Part shown: positions 23,854 to 32,437 of the stretch, piece after piece
Numbering within the stretch: the stretch's first letter is position 1
Layout of the letters: each line of letters starts with the position of its first letter
Source of the DNA: Flavobacterium sp.
GTDB taxonomy: Bacteria > Bacteroidota > Bacteroidia > Flavobacteriales > Flavobacteriaceae
Assembly (NCBI RefSeq): GCF_004211145.1
Contig: NZ_SEBS01000030.1
Coordinates: forward strand, 1 to 64,000
DNA: 64,000 nt
Reading direction: 5' to 3'
Notes under the pieces: model-generated
The model's input: the letters and a program-made list of their open reading frames with translations, nothing else
The model's database searches: none
What the model was told of the DNA's origin: nothing
Position numbers and translations under genes: made by a program

Positions 23854-24475
23854 ATGAGATTATTTGACGACCACGAGCTTTTTTTAAGCGGAACCCAACG
23901 CAAGACGTTCGATGTTCCCGACGCCGAACTGTTGCTTGATGAAGGTTTCTTTTCAAAGACGGAATCCGACGAATATTACGAGCATCTTTTCAATCGGACG
24001 CCTTGGAGAGAGTTTGAAATGGACCTATACGACAAGACCGTGAAAGTGCCGCGCATGGTCGCCTGGTATGAAGATAAGACGAACGTTGGTGCCGACCCCG
24101 ACGGGCTCGATTGGACAACCGAATTGCTCGAGATCCGCAGCCGTGTTGAAAAGGAAACGGGAATCGCTTTCAACAGCGTGCTACTCAATTTGTACCGTGA
24201 CGGACGATGGCGTGTCTTGGCACAGCGACCGCGAAGATACGATTGGAAGTAATCCGGCAATCGCATCGGTTACGTTCGGTGATTCGCGTTTGTTCCGATT
24301 GCGGCACAAGGTTCGGAAAGACGTGGAACAGGTAGAGATTAAGTTGCATCACGGATCTTTCCTGCTAATGTCGGGAACGACGAATACGTATTGGCAACAT
24401 CAGGTTCCTAAGACAAAGCGCGAGGTGTTGCCACGCATTAACCTGACGTTTCGGATTGCGAAGCGAGCAGTTTGA
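23854..24475 (+). pseudogene. alkB: alpha-ketoglutarate-dependent dioxygenase AlkB, frameshifted
   Basis: Two overlapping frames together give a full AlkB-family protein of about 205 residues. The first frame runs MRLFDDHELFLSG through FNSVLLNLYRDG. Near 24204 the frame changes, and the second frame continues DGVSWHSDRED (the HxD iron ligands), PAIASVTFGDSRLFRLRHK, LMSGTTNTYWQHQVPK (third His) and RINLTFR. One codon between RDG and DG is reduced to a single base, so two bases are missing or one is extra. The in-frame product ends at 24252 without the iron site and would be inactive. Intact AlkB repairs alkylated bases oxidatively, which fits the divergent LexA-like regulator and its two operators. 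Sequencing error, recent inactivation and recoding cannot be separated here. Confidence 0.85.
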
Positions 24476-24876
24476 GAATTAGATAATTTGAAAATTAGAT
24501 AATTGGATAATGGCGTTTGGGTCATTGGGAACGACTCGTCTTAGAAGCGGGTTTGTGTAGTTGTAAATAGGTTGTTGATCGCGAATTGTTTTTTTAATGA
24601 ATTTATTGGATACCAAATCGTCGAATTTTATGTCAATCAGATCGCCTTTTACCTTTCCGACAAGTTATTTGATTATTTTGTTTTCAAGGAGTGAGGAAAT
24701 GACGAATCGTCGTTGGTAATCAGATCAACCATCTAATCCCCAAATTTAATTGTCCATGACAAAACCTGCCAAGCGGCCTGACAAACAACCCGTCGGCATT
24801 ATGTTTGCTTTTCAGAAGCGCCCAAGGAAACGAAATCCGATGGTAAAAAAGTCAACAACTAAAAGAAAGGAAACAA
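24476..24876. other. intergenic stretch with no gene seen
   Basis: About 400 bases between the AlkB and Msr genes. They begin with an AATTAGATAAT low-complexity run. I see no ORF of size, no TAnnTTTG box close to the msr start, and no clear hairpin. A TGACGAATC core at about 24700 resembles half of the operators at 23780 but lacks their arms. Confidence 0.5.
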
Positions 24877-25860
24877 ATGCTAAAGTGGATTGACGTTATC
24901 AAATTTACTGGTCAGGGCAACCCAAAACCTGAACAAAAAGTAATAAAATCCGACGCCGAATGGGTGCAGGTCCTGGCGCCCGAAGAATTCCGCGTCACGC
25001 GACAAAAAGGAACGGAGCGCGCGTTCAGTTCTGAAATGTGCTCCTATTTCGAACCCGGAATTTACGCCTGCGTTTGCTGCGGCACGCCGTTGTTCGACAG
25101 TGGCGAAAAATTTGAAAGCGGAACGGGTTGGCCGTCGTTTACGCAACCTTTAACCGAAAATGCAGTGGCGTACCACAAAGACATCAGTTTCGGAATGGTC
25201 AGGATCGAGGCGCTTTGCAATACGTGCGACGCTCACCTCGGACACGTTTTTCCTGACGGTCCCGCGCCGAGTGGATTGCGTTACTGCATGAATGCCGTCG
25301 CATTGAAGAAAGTAGAAAACGGTTTGAAGAAAGCGACGTTCGGCGGAGGCTGTTTCTGGTGTACCGAAGCCGTCTTCAATCAACTTAAAGGCGTAACAAA
25401 AGTCGAAAGCGGTTACAGCGGCGGACAAATAGATAACCCGACGTATCGCGAAGTCTGCAGCGGGAAAACCGGCCATGCCGAGGTGGTGGAAGTGACTTAT
25501 GATCCCGTAGAAATTTCGTTCGAGGATTTATTGCGGATTCACTTGGTCACGCACGACCCGACGACGTTGAACAGGCAAGGAGCCGACGTCGGAACACAGT
25601 ACCGCAGCGTGATTTATTATCGCGATGAACAGGAAAAACAAAAAGCGGCTGCGATTGTCCAGGAGCTGCAACCAGCTTACGACAATCCGATCGTGACCGA
25701 AATATCTCCTTTGGAATATTTCTACAAGGCCGAAGAATATCATCAGGACTATTACAAAAATAATTCGGAAGCGGGATATTGCCAGGCGGTCATCGATCCG
25801 AAGCTCAAAAAATTCAGGCAGTTGTTCAGCGACAAACTTAAAAAACAAGTAGACGCGTGA
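24877..25860 (+). CDS. bifunctional methionine sulfoxide reductase MsrB-MsrA
   Basis: A 327-residue fusion with MsrB first. MsrB (about 20-145) has CVCCGTPLFDS and CNTCDAHLGHVFPDG as the zinc Cys pairs, ESGTGWPSF, and LRYCMNAVALKK with the catalytic Cys. MsrA (about 153-315) has TFGGGCFWCTEAVF with the catalytic Cys, YSGGQIDNPTYREVC, HAEVVEVTYDP, HDPTTLNRQGADVGTQYRS and GYCQAVIDPKL with a possible resolving Cys. Together they reduce both the R and S forms of methionine sulfoxide. There is no signal peptide, so the protein is cytosolic. A second MsrA-like gene overlaps its stop codon, making a two-gene oxidative-repair unit. Confidence 0.96.
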   Translation: MLKWIDVIKFTGQGNPKPEQKVIKSDAEWVQVLAPEEFRVTRQKGTERAFSSEMCSYFEPGIYACVCCGTPLFDSGEKFESGTGWPSFTQPLTENAVAYHKDISFGMVRIEALCNTCDAHLGHVFPDGPAPSGLRYCMNAVALKKVENGLKKATFGGGCFWCTEAVFNQLKGVTKVESGYSGGQIDNPTYREVCSGKTGHAEVVEVTYDPVEISFEDLLRIHLVTHDPTTLNRQGADVGTQYRSVIYYRDEQEKQKAAAIVQELQPAYDNPIVTEISPLEYFYKAEEYHQDYYKNNSEAGYCQAVIDPKLKKFRQLFSDKLKKQVDA

Positions 25861-26360
25861 TCAAGACTGCTGGATTTGGCGGCGGTTGTCATTGGTGTAC
25901 CGAAGCGGTTTTTGCCTCTTTGAAAGGTGTGAAAGCCGTTCGTCAGGGATGGATTTCATCGACCGGAGAAAACGACTCGTGGTCAGAAGGCGTGCTCGTC
26001 GATTTCGATACGTCGGAAATCAGTTTTGAAACGCTTGTCGAAATTCATCTTTACACGCATGCGAGTACGTCCGAACATTCTATGCGCGATAAATATCGGT
26101 CGGCGGTATATGTTTTCGATGCGCAAGATCTGAACGAGGTGAACAGTATTCTTGGACATTTACGTTCCGATTTCGAAGGATTGGTCACCAAGGCGTTGCC
26201 ATTCGTCGCGTTCGAATCGAGTCGCGATGAACTCGTCGATTACTATTACAGCGATCCGAATCGCCCGTTTTGCGAGTTATACATCAACCCGAAATTGAAG
26301 CTGCTGCTCACTCGTTTTGCGTCGTATGCAAACGAAGCGAAGATCGGCACGTTGGAGTAG
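25857..26360 (+). CDS. MsrA-like protein (peptide-methionine (S)-S-oxide reductase paralog)
   Basis: A 167-residue single-domain MsrA relative that starts at a GTG overlapping the stop of the msrB-msrA gene (GTGA), so it is translationally coupled. The active-site loop reads GGGCHWCTEAVF, with His in place of the usual Phe of GCFWC; the catalytic Cys is kept. Later motifs are degenerate: SWSEGVLVDFDTSEISF matches the strand region, but the NRQGxDxGxQYRS motif is reduced to STSEHSMRDKYRSAVYV. FCELYINPKLKLLL matches the C-terminal YCQxxIxPK. It may have altered specificity or a free-methionine sulfoxide role; activity is uncertain. Confidence 0.85.
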   Translation: MIKTAGFGGGCHWCTEAVFASLKGVKAVRQGWISSTGENDSWSEGVLVDFDTSEISFETLVEIHLYTHASTSEHSMRDKYRSAVYVFDAQDLNEVNSILGHLRSDFEGLVTKALPFVAFESSRDELVDYYYSDPNRPFCELYINPKLKLLLTRFASYANEAKIGTLE

Positions 26361-26520
26361 TCGGACGAAAGGGTTCGCTTACTACGATCCAAGTCAGGAG
26401 AGATATCGACTCCGAGGTCACAATCGCTTAGCAAAAGAGTAATCGAAATTTAGGTCGCTTGATGATTCGATTGGGGAATTGCGCGTGATCAAACGATAAT
26501 TTTCAAGATGTTGCTTTTGA

Positions 26521-26550
26521 AGCCCTTTCGCAGTGGAAGGGCTTTTTTAT
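26521..26550 (+). terminator. rho-independent terminator of the msr unit
   Basis: AAGCCCTT and AAGGGCTT form an 8-bp stem with a 9-base loop, followed by TTTTT. It lies about 160 bases after the MsrA-like stop and 95 bases before the MscS gene. Confidence 0.7.
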
Positions 26551-26644
26551 CGACATTTCGGAGCAAAAAATCCTGCAAATTTTTCAAAATTCTACATAAG
26601 ACGCGAATCAGCGAACATCGGTAATTTTAGCAAAAATCGAAATC

Positions 26645-27460
26645 ATGCAGGAATTCATAAACGATTTGCTCAAAAATCTGGAAAGTTATTACAACAAAAT
26701 CGTCGACGTGACACCAAAATTATTGTTGGCACTCATCGTAATCGTTCTCGCTTGGATGATCGCCGCTCGTGTCAAGATGTTTGCCGACGTCCGGCTTAAA
26801 AAACGCATGCACGATGCGCTATTGGCGACGTTCATTGCGAATTTGCTCAAGGCGGTTTTGATCATCATCGGATTTTTTATCATGTTCCGGATCGTCGGAC
26901 TGACTTCGATCGCAAGCAGTATTTTGGCCGGCGCCGGAATTTCAGCGTTTATCATCGGGTTTGCGCTCAAAGATATAGGCGAGAACTTTCTTGCTGGGAT
27001 TTTATTGGCATTCAAGCGTCCGTTCAGCGTCGGCGACATCATCGAAAGTACAGGCGTGAAAGGCAAAGTCATTGCTTTGAACCTGCGCGATACGCAAATC
27101 AAGAGCGACGGGAAAGACATCTATATCCCGAACGCGGTACTTATAAAGAATACGTTAATCAATTATAACCGAGGCGGATTTCTGTTGCAGGATTTTACCG
27201 TGGGGCTTGAATACGGATCGGATTATAACAAAGCAATTGCGCTTGTAAAGAGCGTGCTTGAGGCTGAGAATGACATTGTGAAGGAAGGTTTTAAGAATGT
27301 GGTCGTGATTTCGGGAATCGTGGGCGCGGCACCTCAATTGAATGTGAGATATTGGGTGAAGACGGATAGCATGTTTTCAGATGGAAGGATACGGTCGGAG
27401 GTTTTGATTGCGATTTTTACGATTTTGAAGGAGAATGGGTTTGTGATTAAGAAGGAGTAG
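26645..27460 (+). CDS. small-conductance mechanosensitive channel (MscS family)
   Basis: A 271-residue inner membrane channel. Three membrane segments are seen at about 20-45 (LLLALIVIVLAWMIAA), 60-85 (LLKAVLIIIGFFIMFRIV) and 88-115. The last is the pore helix ASSILAGAGISAFIIGFALKD, with the Gly/Ala packing pattern. The conserved cytoplasmic beta domain follows: FKRPFSVGDIIESTGVKGKV, IYIPNAVLIKNTLINYNRG. The C-terminal alpha/beta portion ends in VLIAIFTILKENGFVIKKE. It opens under membrane tension to relieve osmotic downshock. The length equals the minimal MscS form. It stands alone; downstream is a repeat-rich gap. Confidence 0.93.
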   Translation: MQEFINDLLKNLESYYNKIVDVTPKLLLALIVIVLAWMIAARVKMFADVRLKKRMHDALLATFIANLLKAVLIIIGFFIMFRIVGLTSIASSILAGAGISAFIIGFALKDIGENFLAGILLAFKRPFSVGDIIESTGVKGKVIALNLRDTQIKSDGKDIYIPNAVLIKNTLINYNRGGFLLQDFTVGLEYGSDYNKAIALVKSVLEAENDIVKEGFKNVVVISGIVGAAPQLNVRYWVKTDSMFSDGRIRSEVLIAIFTILKENGFVIKKE

Positions 27461-27524
27461 CGTTTTTTGCTGAGGCTTTTGCCGCGGATTGGCTTCGGCC
27501 GTTCGCGGTTAGGGATTATTGTCT

Positions 27525-27985
27525 CTAGTGGATCACGGGTTTTGGTTTTAACATGCGACTTAATTTTTTAGCCACGGATTACACGGATTTCACGGATTAT
27601 ACGGATTTTGCTACTCCAGTTCGCTACCATTGAGTCACGGGTTTTGCAGGGTGTTGAGAATTTTTATCGGCGTGTATTTTTAGGATCTTTTTTAATTCGA
27701 GGTAGATTTTTTAGCCACGGATTACACGGATTTTGTTAGGATTGGGTCACGGATTTTTGCCTCGTGTGGATTACGGGTTCTGGTTTTAACTTGCGACTTA
27801 ATTTTTTAGCCACGGATTTCACGGATTACACGGATTTCCATGGACCTTCTAAGCTGTCGCGGATTTCTTTTCGCGTGGAATTTTCGGCTGTCTTTTTTAG
27901 TTCGACGGAAATTTTTTAGCCACGGATTGCACGGATTTCGCTTCGCCCGTTCGCTACGATTGGGTCACGGATTTTTTGCGGTTTG
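27525..27985 (+). repeat. dispersed repeat AGCCACGGATTACACGGAT, four copies
   Basis: The core TTTTTTAGCCACGGATT plus short CACGGATTT iterations occurs at about 27561, 27707, 27801 and 27911. Two copies share a longer 34-bp unit beginning GGTTTTAAC.TGCGACTTAA. TTCGCTAC(C/G)ATTG(A/G)GTCACGG also repeats. The 565-base gap 27461-28025 holds these repeats and no gene that I can support. Confidence 0.85.
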
Positions 27986-28025
27986 TTGGATCTTGGCGAA
28001 CCAATTAAAATTTAAAATTCAAAAC

Positions 28026-28718
28026 TTAAAACAACTCCTTCAGTTTTTGCCTCATAATCTCGACTCCTTGCGTTGCGCTCGTAGCGATAATTTCAATCGG
28101 GTTCGGCAATCCTGGAATTCCGATGGGTTTGGGGTCGATGTAGAAAATCGGGACATTGGGTTGGGTGAACGAAACCAATCCGGCCGCGGGATAGACTTGC
28201 AGCGACGTTCCGATTACGGCGAAAACGTCGGCTTGTTGTGTGATGTGGACGGCCTCTTCGAGAGCGGGAACTTCTTCGCCGAACCAAACGATATGCGGCC
28301 GCATTTGATGTCCGTTTTCATCGAGATGCGAGGAAGTCAGGTCGTCTTCCCAATCTAAAATAAAGTTTGGATTTTGCGTACTGCGTGCTTTTAGGAGTTC
28401 GCCGTGCAGATGCAGCACGTTCGAGCTTCCGCCTTTCTCGTGCAAATTGTCGACATTTTGCGTAATAATGTGAACGTCAAAAAGTTTCTCGAGTTCCGCT
28501 AGTCCGATGTGTGCCGCGTTGGGTTGCACTTGCTTAAGCTGGCGTCGGCGTTGGTTATAAAAATCGAGCACGAGTTCTTTGTTACGTTGCCAGCCTTCGG
28601 GCGACGCAACATCCATTACGTCATGTCCTTCCCACAATCCGTCGGCATCGCGGAAGGTTTTGATTCCCGATTCGGCCGAGATTCCTGCGCCCGTAAGCAC
28701 TACGAGTTTTTTCTTCAT
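28026..28718 (-). CDS. NAD-dependent protein deacylase, Sir2 class III-like
   Basis: A 230-residue sirtuin that removes acyl groups from lysines using NAD+. Landmarks are VLTGAGISAESGIKTFR (NAD binding), DFYNQRRR (the Tyr-x-x-Arg associated with succinyl/malonyl recognition in CobB/SIRT5), ITQNVDNLHEKGG, VLHLHGEL with the catalytic His, RPHIVWFGEEVP and VIGTSLQVYPAAGL. The protein contains no cysteine at all, so the usual four-Cys zinc site is missing; I believe this is common among Bacteroidota sirtuins. The start at 28718 (MKKKLVVLTGAG) is chosen over an upstream ATG that would overlap the divergent trmH promoter. A -7-like box near the start is degenerate. Confidence 0.93.
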   Translation of the reverse strand: MKKKLVVLTGAGISAESGIKTFRDADGLWEGHDVMDVASPEGWQRNKELVLDFYNQRRRQLKQVQPNAAHIGLAELEKLFDVHIITQNVDNLHEKGGSSNVLHLHGELLKARSTQNPNFILDWEDDLTSSHLDENGHQMRPHIVWFGEEVPALEEAVHITQQADVFAVIGTSLQVYPAAGLVSFTQPNVPIFYIDPKPIGIPGLPNPIEIIATSATQGVEIMRQKLKELF

Positions 28719-28765
28719 ATTTCTAAAGTACGAAGTTTTGCTATCATTGTGAACTGCGAGATTGT

Positions 28766-28773
28766 TAACTTTG
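28766..28773 (+). promoter_or_regulatory. -7 box for trmH-like gene
   Basis: TAACTTTG followed by CGC, an exact TAnnTTTG match only three bases before the ATG at 28777. The mRNA would be leaderless, or else the ATG is slightly downstream. Confidence 0.5.
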
Positions 28774-28776
28774 CGC

Positions 28777-29430
28777 ATGACCGATATCGACTATCTGAAC
28801 TATCTCGAAGGTTTCCTGACCGATAACCGAAAGGCAAAATTCCTCGACGTGCTTTCGCGTCGGACAAATCATTTCACGGTCGCGATCGAGGACGTTTTCC
28901 AATTGCACAATACGAGCGCCGTGATGCGCAGCTGCGAGGTTTTCGGCGTGCAGCAACTCAGCGTGATCGAGGAGAAATACACGAAAACCATCGACAAGGA
29001 AATTGCAATGGGCGCCGAGAAATGGGTCGACATCAATCGATTCGGCAGTATTTCCGACTGCATCTCAAGCCTCAAATCCCAAGGTTATCGAATCATTGCT
29101 ACGACGCCACATCACGACGATTGCACGCTCGACGATTTCGATATCACGCCAAAGTCGGCGTTGTTCTTTGGAACCGAACGGCTTGGGTTGTCGCCTGAGA
29201 TCATCGAGAACGCCGACGGGTTTTTGAAGATCCCGATGGTTGGGTTTACTGAGAGTTTGAACATTTCGGTTTCCGCAGCGATTATTTTGCAGAATTTGAC
29301 GTCGCGTTTGCGTCGGTCGGAAATTCATTGGCGATTAAGTGAAGCGGAAATTTTGGATAAGCGATTGGATTGGGCCAAAAAGTCGATCAAGGATATTGAG
29401 GGAGTCGAGCGTCGGTATTTTGAAAAATAA
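28777..29430 (+). CDS. SpoU-family tRNA/rRNA 2'-O-methyltransferase, TrmH-like
   Basis: A 217-residue SPOUT methyltransferase. Motif 1 is HNTSAVMRSCEVFGVQQLSVIE, motif 2 is ALFFGTERLGLSPEII, and motif 3 is IPMVGFTESLNISVSAAIIL, which form the trefoil knot binding S-adenosylmethionine. The short N-terminal helices and the C-terminal WRLSEAEILDKRLDWAKKSI fit the TrmH type that methylates G18 in the tRNA D-loop. No L30e-like N-terminal domain is present, which argues against RlmB. It is divergent from the sirtuin gene. Confidence 0.9.
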   Translation: MTDIDYLNYLEGFLTDNRKAKFLDVLSRRTNHFTVAIEDVFQLHNTSAVMRSCEVFGVQQLSVIEEKYTKTIDKEIAMGAEKWVDINRFGSISDCISSLKSQGYRIIATTPHHDDCTLDDFDITPKSALFFGTERLGLSPEIIENADGFLKIPMVGFTESLNISVSAAIILQNLTSRLRRSEIHWRLSEAEILDKRLDWAKKSIKDIEGVERRYFEK

Positions 29431-29616
29431 GTTTTTGAATTCTTTTGAATGCTCCATACAGTTGAGCTGCCTCTTGTCTACACGTGATTTTTTACGCCCG
29501 AATTCGCAAGTCGCCGACCAATCAGAAGTGTTTATTTGTAATTTTGCGCCGCTGCACTTTGCAAAATCGGGTTCTGGCAAACGATTATGTTAGAGGGAAT
29601 GAGAAATATTTCGGGC

Positions 29617-29645
29617 GCAAAAAAAAGGCCTGCCTAAGCAAACCT
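29617..29645 (-). terminator. rho-independent terminator of the 29651 gene
   Basis: On the minus strand AGGTTTGC and GCAGGCCT pair over 8 bp (two G-U pairs) around a TTAG loop, followed by a run of eight T. It lies six bases after the stop codon. Confidence 0.7.
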
Positions 29646-29650
29646 GATTT

Positions 29651-30418
29651 TTATTTTTTCTTAAGGATTTTATATTCCTCGTAACACTCGCTGATCGCTT
29701 CCATAACCTGCAAATCGTTCGCAGTTTTCGCAAATGATTCCGAGTAATTGCAACGCGCGAGGATTTCAGGGATGTCGGCTTTGTTTATGCCCAAAAGCGC
29801 GGCGATCGTTTCACGGTCGTATTTGGATTCGAGAAGATTGCGGATGTTGTCGTCTTTCTTGAATTCCTTGAGTTTCTTGAGTTCGGTCGGTTTTTTTCCG
29901 AAGAAATTATAAAGCGCATCTCCTGGATTGAAAATCGATCCCATGATCTTGCCGAAAGCACCCGGAGAGAAAGCCCCCGCTTCGTAAGCCGAATTAAGCC
30001 CTGAAATGCTGTAACGGTGGTCTTCTTTTACAGGAATGAGCTTGGTGTCGACTTCGAGATATCCGGTAAGCCTGTACGGTTGTATGATGAGTTCCTCGAG
30101 TGCGATCGCTTTCTCGGTAAGGTGGATCGCGTTCACTTTGTTCTTCGTCCAGTCGTTGCCCACGCGGATTTTGAGCGATTGGAAACCTATGAGCGAGAAC
30201 AACAACGTATCGTTTGCCTCGGCTTCAATCTCGAAACGTCCGAAATCGTCACTGATAGCACCTTTTACCTTGTTGAGATTCACGATATTCACATTGCTCA
30301 AAGCGAGCGATGTGTTATCGTTGGAGACAATACCTGAGACCTTTTGTGGTGCTTCAGATTTTTGCGCAACGATATGAAGTGAAAGGAATAAAAAGAGTAA
30401 GACTGTAAACGATCTCAT
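29651..30418 (-). CDS. carboxypeptidase-like regulatory domain outer surface protein
   Basis: A 255-residue exported protein. The signal peptide is MRSFTVLLFLFLSLHIVAQ. Residues ~25-105 form a CarboxypepD_reg-like beta domain: KVSGIVSNDNTSLALSNVNI, GAISDDFGRFEIEAEANDTL, FSLIGFQSLKI. The rest is unique and charged (GKIMGSIFNPGDALYNFFGK, KELKKFKDD-like), with several helical stretches near the C-terminus. There is no TonB-dependent barrel, so this is the short, non-receptor form found widely in Bacteroidota. The start at 30418 is preferred over an ATG 13 codons upstream, because the signal peptide then begins correctly. The function is unknown beyond envelope location. Confidence 0.85.
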   Translation of the reverse strand: MRSFTVLLFLFLSLHIVAQKSEAPQKVSGIVSNDNTSLALSNVNIVNLNKVKGAISDDFGRFEIEAEANDTLLFSLIGFQSLKIRVGNDWTKNKVNAIHLTEKAIALEELIIQPYRLTGYLEVDTKLIPVKEDHRYSISGLNSAYEAGAFSPGAFGKIMGSIFNPGDALYNFFGKKPTELKKLKEFKKDDNIRNLLESKYDRETIAALLGINKADIPEILARCNYSESFAKTANDLQVMEAISECYEEYKILKKK

Positions 30419-30595
30419 GTTTGGTTTTAAAACGTTAAAAGTAGTAAAACACACCAAGATTACTTACTGTGTTCTTTTAATTATTAGAAAATTAACAGAT
30501 TCCGATTTTGTTGAAAAAGTTTAAGGTTTAGCATTTAGCGTTGAAACGATCGGCGTCAACGCTAAATACTAAACCCTAAACTAAATTTTCAATTA

Positions 30596-32437
30596 TCAGT
30601 CCTTGCGTGTACGACGTGGTTTCGGTGCATCGAAACTGTCAGAACGGCGCGGTGAACGCGGTGCGAAACTGTCAGGTCTTTTCTTGTCCGAACCCTCGTT
30701 TTTGGCGAAAGGTTTTTTATCCCCGAAAGATTTTTTCTCCCCGAAAGGCTTCTTATCGCCAAACGATTTTTTGTCACCGAACGATTTTTTCTCGCCCTTG
30801 AATCCGCCGCCGAAAGAACCGCCGCGTGGTGCGAAACCGCCGCCTGAGCGCCCGTTGTGGTCGCGACGGGAATTGTTCGAGCTGCCTTCGTTCTTGGAAA
30901 CCTCGACATTGATACGGCGTCCTTCGAGCGTCACGTTGTTGAGTTTTTCCATGACCATTTCAGTATGTTCGGCATCGGTGTTGAAGAAAGAGAAACCTTC
31001 CTTGACATCGACTTTGTACACGTCGTCGCGCCCTAATTCAAGCACTTCTTTCAAGAAATCCTTCAATTGCATCCAATCGAAATCGTCGCGTGATCCGATG
31101 TTGATGAAGTAACGTACGGCTGCACCGTCCCCGCTTGTGGAAACCGTGTCGCGACGCTCGCGATCGTTTGTCTGTGCCGACAAATCGCGTGTCTTTTTAT
31201 AATAGGTGATGAATCGGTTGAATTCTACCGACACCATTTTCTTGATCAATTCTTCTTTTGAAAGATCTTTCATCACTTCATAGATCGCAGGCAAATAGCT
31301 GTCGATCTCATGATCCACTTCGACATCCTTGATCTTGTTGGCCAAGTGGAACAACTGGATCTCGCAGATTTCAATTCCCGATGGAACTGGTTTTTCTTCG
31401 AATTTCTGGCGGATGATACGCTCGATCATAGAAATCTTACGCAATTCGCTTTTCGTAATGATCACGATCGACGTTCCCAGTTTTCCTGCACGACCTGTAC
31501 GGCCTGAACGGTGGTTGTAGGTTTCGATCTCGTCTGGAAGTTGGTAGTTGATGACGTGCGTGATGTTGTCGACGTCGATTCCGCGTGCCGCAACGTCAGT
31601 CGCAACGAGCATCTGGATCGAACGGCTACGGAATGATTTCATGACCGAGTCGCGTTGCGCCTGGGACAAATCCCCGTGCAAAGCCGCGGCGTTGTATCCG
31701 TCTTCAATAAGTTTTTCGGCAACGTGTTGCGTATCGCGTTTCGTACGACAGAAGATAACCGAGAAAATGTCAGGGTTAGCATCGGCCAAACGCTTCAACG
31801 CTTCGTAACGGTCGCGTGCGTTCACCATGTAGAATTCGTGGGAAACGGTCGCTGAACCTGAGTTCTTAGTTCCGACGGTGATTTCAGTCGGATCGCTCAT
31901 GAATTCTTTCGCGATGCGCGCCACTTCAGCAGGCATGGTCGCTGAGAACAACCATGTTTTTTTCTCGTCGGGCGTCGTAGACAAAATCGCAACGATGTCT
32001 TCGTAGAAGCCCATGTTCAGCATTTCATCGGCCTCATCGAGAACGCAATAGTTGATTTGTGTGATGTTCACCAAACCACGATTGATCATATCCTGCATAC
32101 GTCCCGGAGTCGCCACGATAATCTGTGCGCCTCTGCGTACTTCGCGTGCCTGTTCGGTTATCGAAGCGCCACCGTAAACGGCAACGGTATTTAAACCTTT
32201 TACGTATTTCGAGTAATGTTTGATCTCGTTTGTGATCTGCAAACAAAGTTCGCGTGTCGGAGCCAAGATTAGCGCCTGAGTATTTTTATTGGTAACATCC
32301 AGCTTCTGGATCAGAGGGAAACCGAATGCCGCTGTTTTACCAGTTCCGGTTTGCGCAAGTGCGACGATGTCGATATCATCGGCCAACAATAGGGGAATCG
32401 CTTTTTCCTGTACGTCTGAAGGAGTTTCAAATCCCAT
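30596..32437 (-). CDS. DEAD-box RNA helicase with DbpA-type RNA-binding domain
   Basis: A 613-residue ATP-dependent RNA helicase. Motifs in order: Q-motif GFETPSDVQEKAIP, AQTGTGKTAAF (Walker A), APTRELCLQ, GGAS, TPGRMQD, LDEADEM, FSATMP, VIFCRTKR, ALHGDLSQAQRD, LVATDVAARGID, HRSGRTGRAG. A DbpA-like RNA-binding domain lies at about 455-525 (YFINIGSRDDFDWMQLKDFL), and a basic low-complexity tail contains KSFGDKK/KPFGEKK units. It probably acts in ribosome assembly or RNA turnover in the cold. Oddity: translation begins at the Q-motif itself, so about 20 N-terminal residues, including the upstream aromatic, that the family normally has are absent. No in-frame ATG, GTG or TTG lies upstream before the TAA. 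Confidence 0.94.
   Translation of the reverse strand: MGFETPSDVQEKAIPLLLADDIDIVALAQTGTGKTAAFGFPLIQKLDVTNKNTQALILAPTRELCLQITNEIKHYSKYVKGLNTVAVYGGASITEQAREVRRGAQIIVATPGRMQDMINRGLVNITQINYCVLDEADEMLNMGFYEDIVAILSTTPDEKKTWLFSATMPAEVARIAKEFMSDPTEITVGTKNSGSATVSHEFYMVNARDRYEALKRLADANPDIFSVIFCRTKRDTQHVAEKLIEDGYNAAALHGDLSQAQRDSVMKSFRSRSIQMLVATDVAARGIDVDNITHVINYQLPDEIETYNHRSGRTGRAGKLGTSIVIITKSELRKISMIERIIRQKFEEKPVPSGIEICEIQLFHLANKIKDVEVDHEIDSYLPAIYEVMKDLSKEELIKKMVSVEFNRFITYYKKTRDLSAQTNDRERRDTVSTSGDGAAVRYFINIGSRDDFDWMQLKDFLKEVLELGRDDVYKVDVKEGFSFFNTDAEHTEMVMEKLNNVTLEGRRINVEVSKNEGSSNNSRRDHNGRSGGGFAPRGGSFGGGFKGEKKSFGDKKSFGDKKPFGEKKSFGDKKPFAKNEGSDKKRPDSFAPRSPRRSDSFDAPKPRRTRKD

Noticed and set aside
24700..24712. 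A third copy of the XRE/S24 operator near 24700
   Set aside because: Only the TGACGAATC core matches; the TTGTGA/TCACAA arms are missing and no promoter is close.
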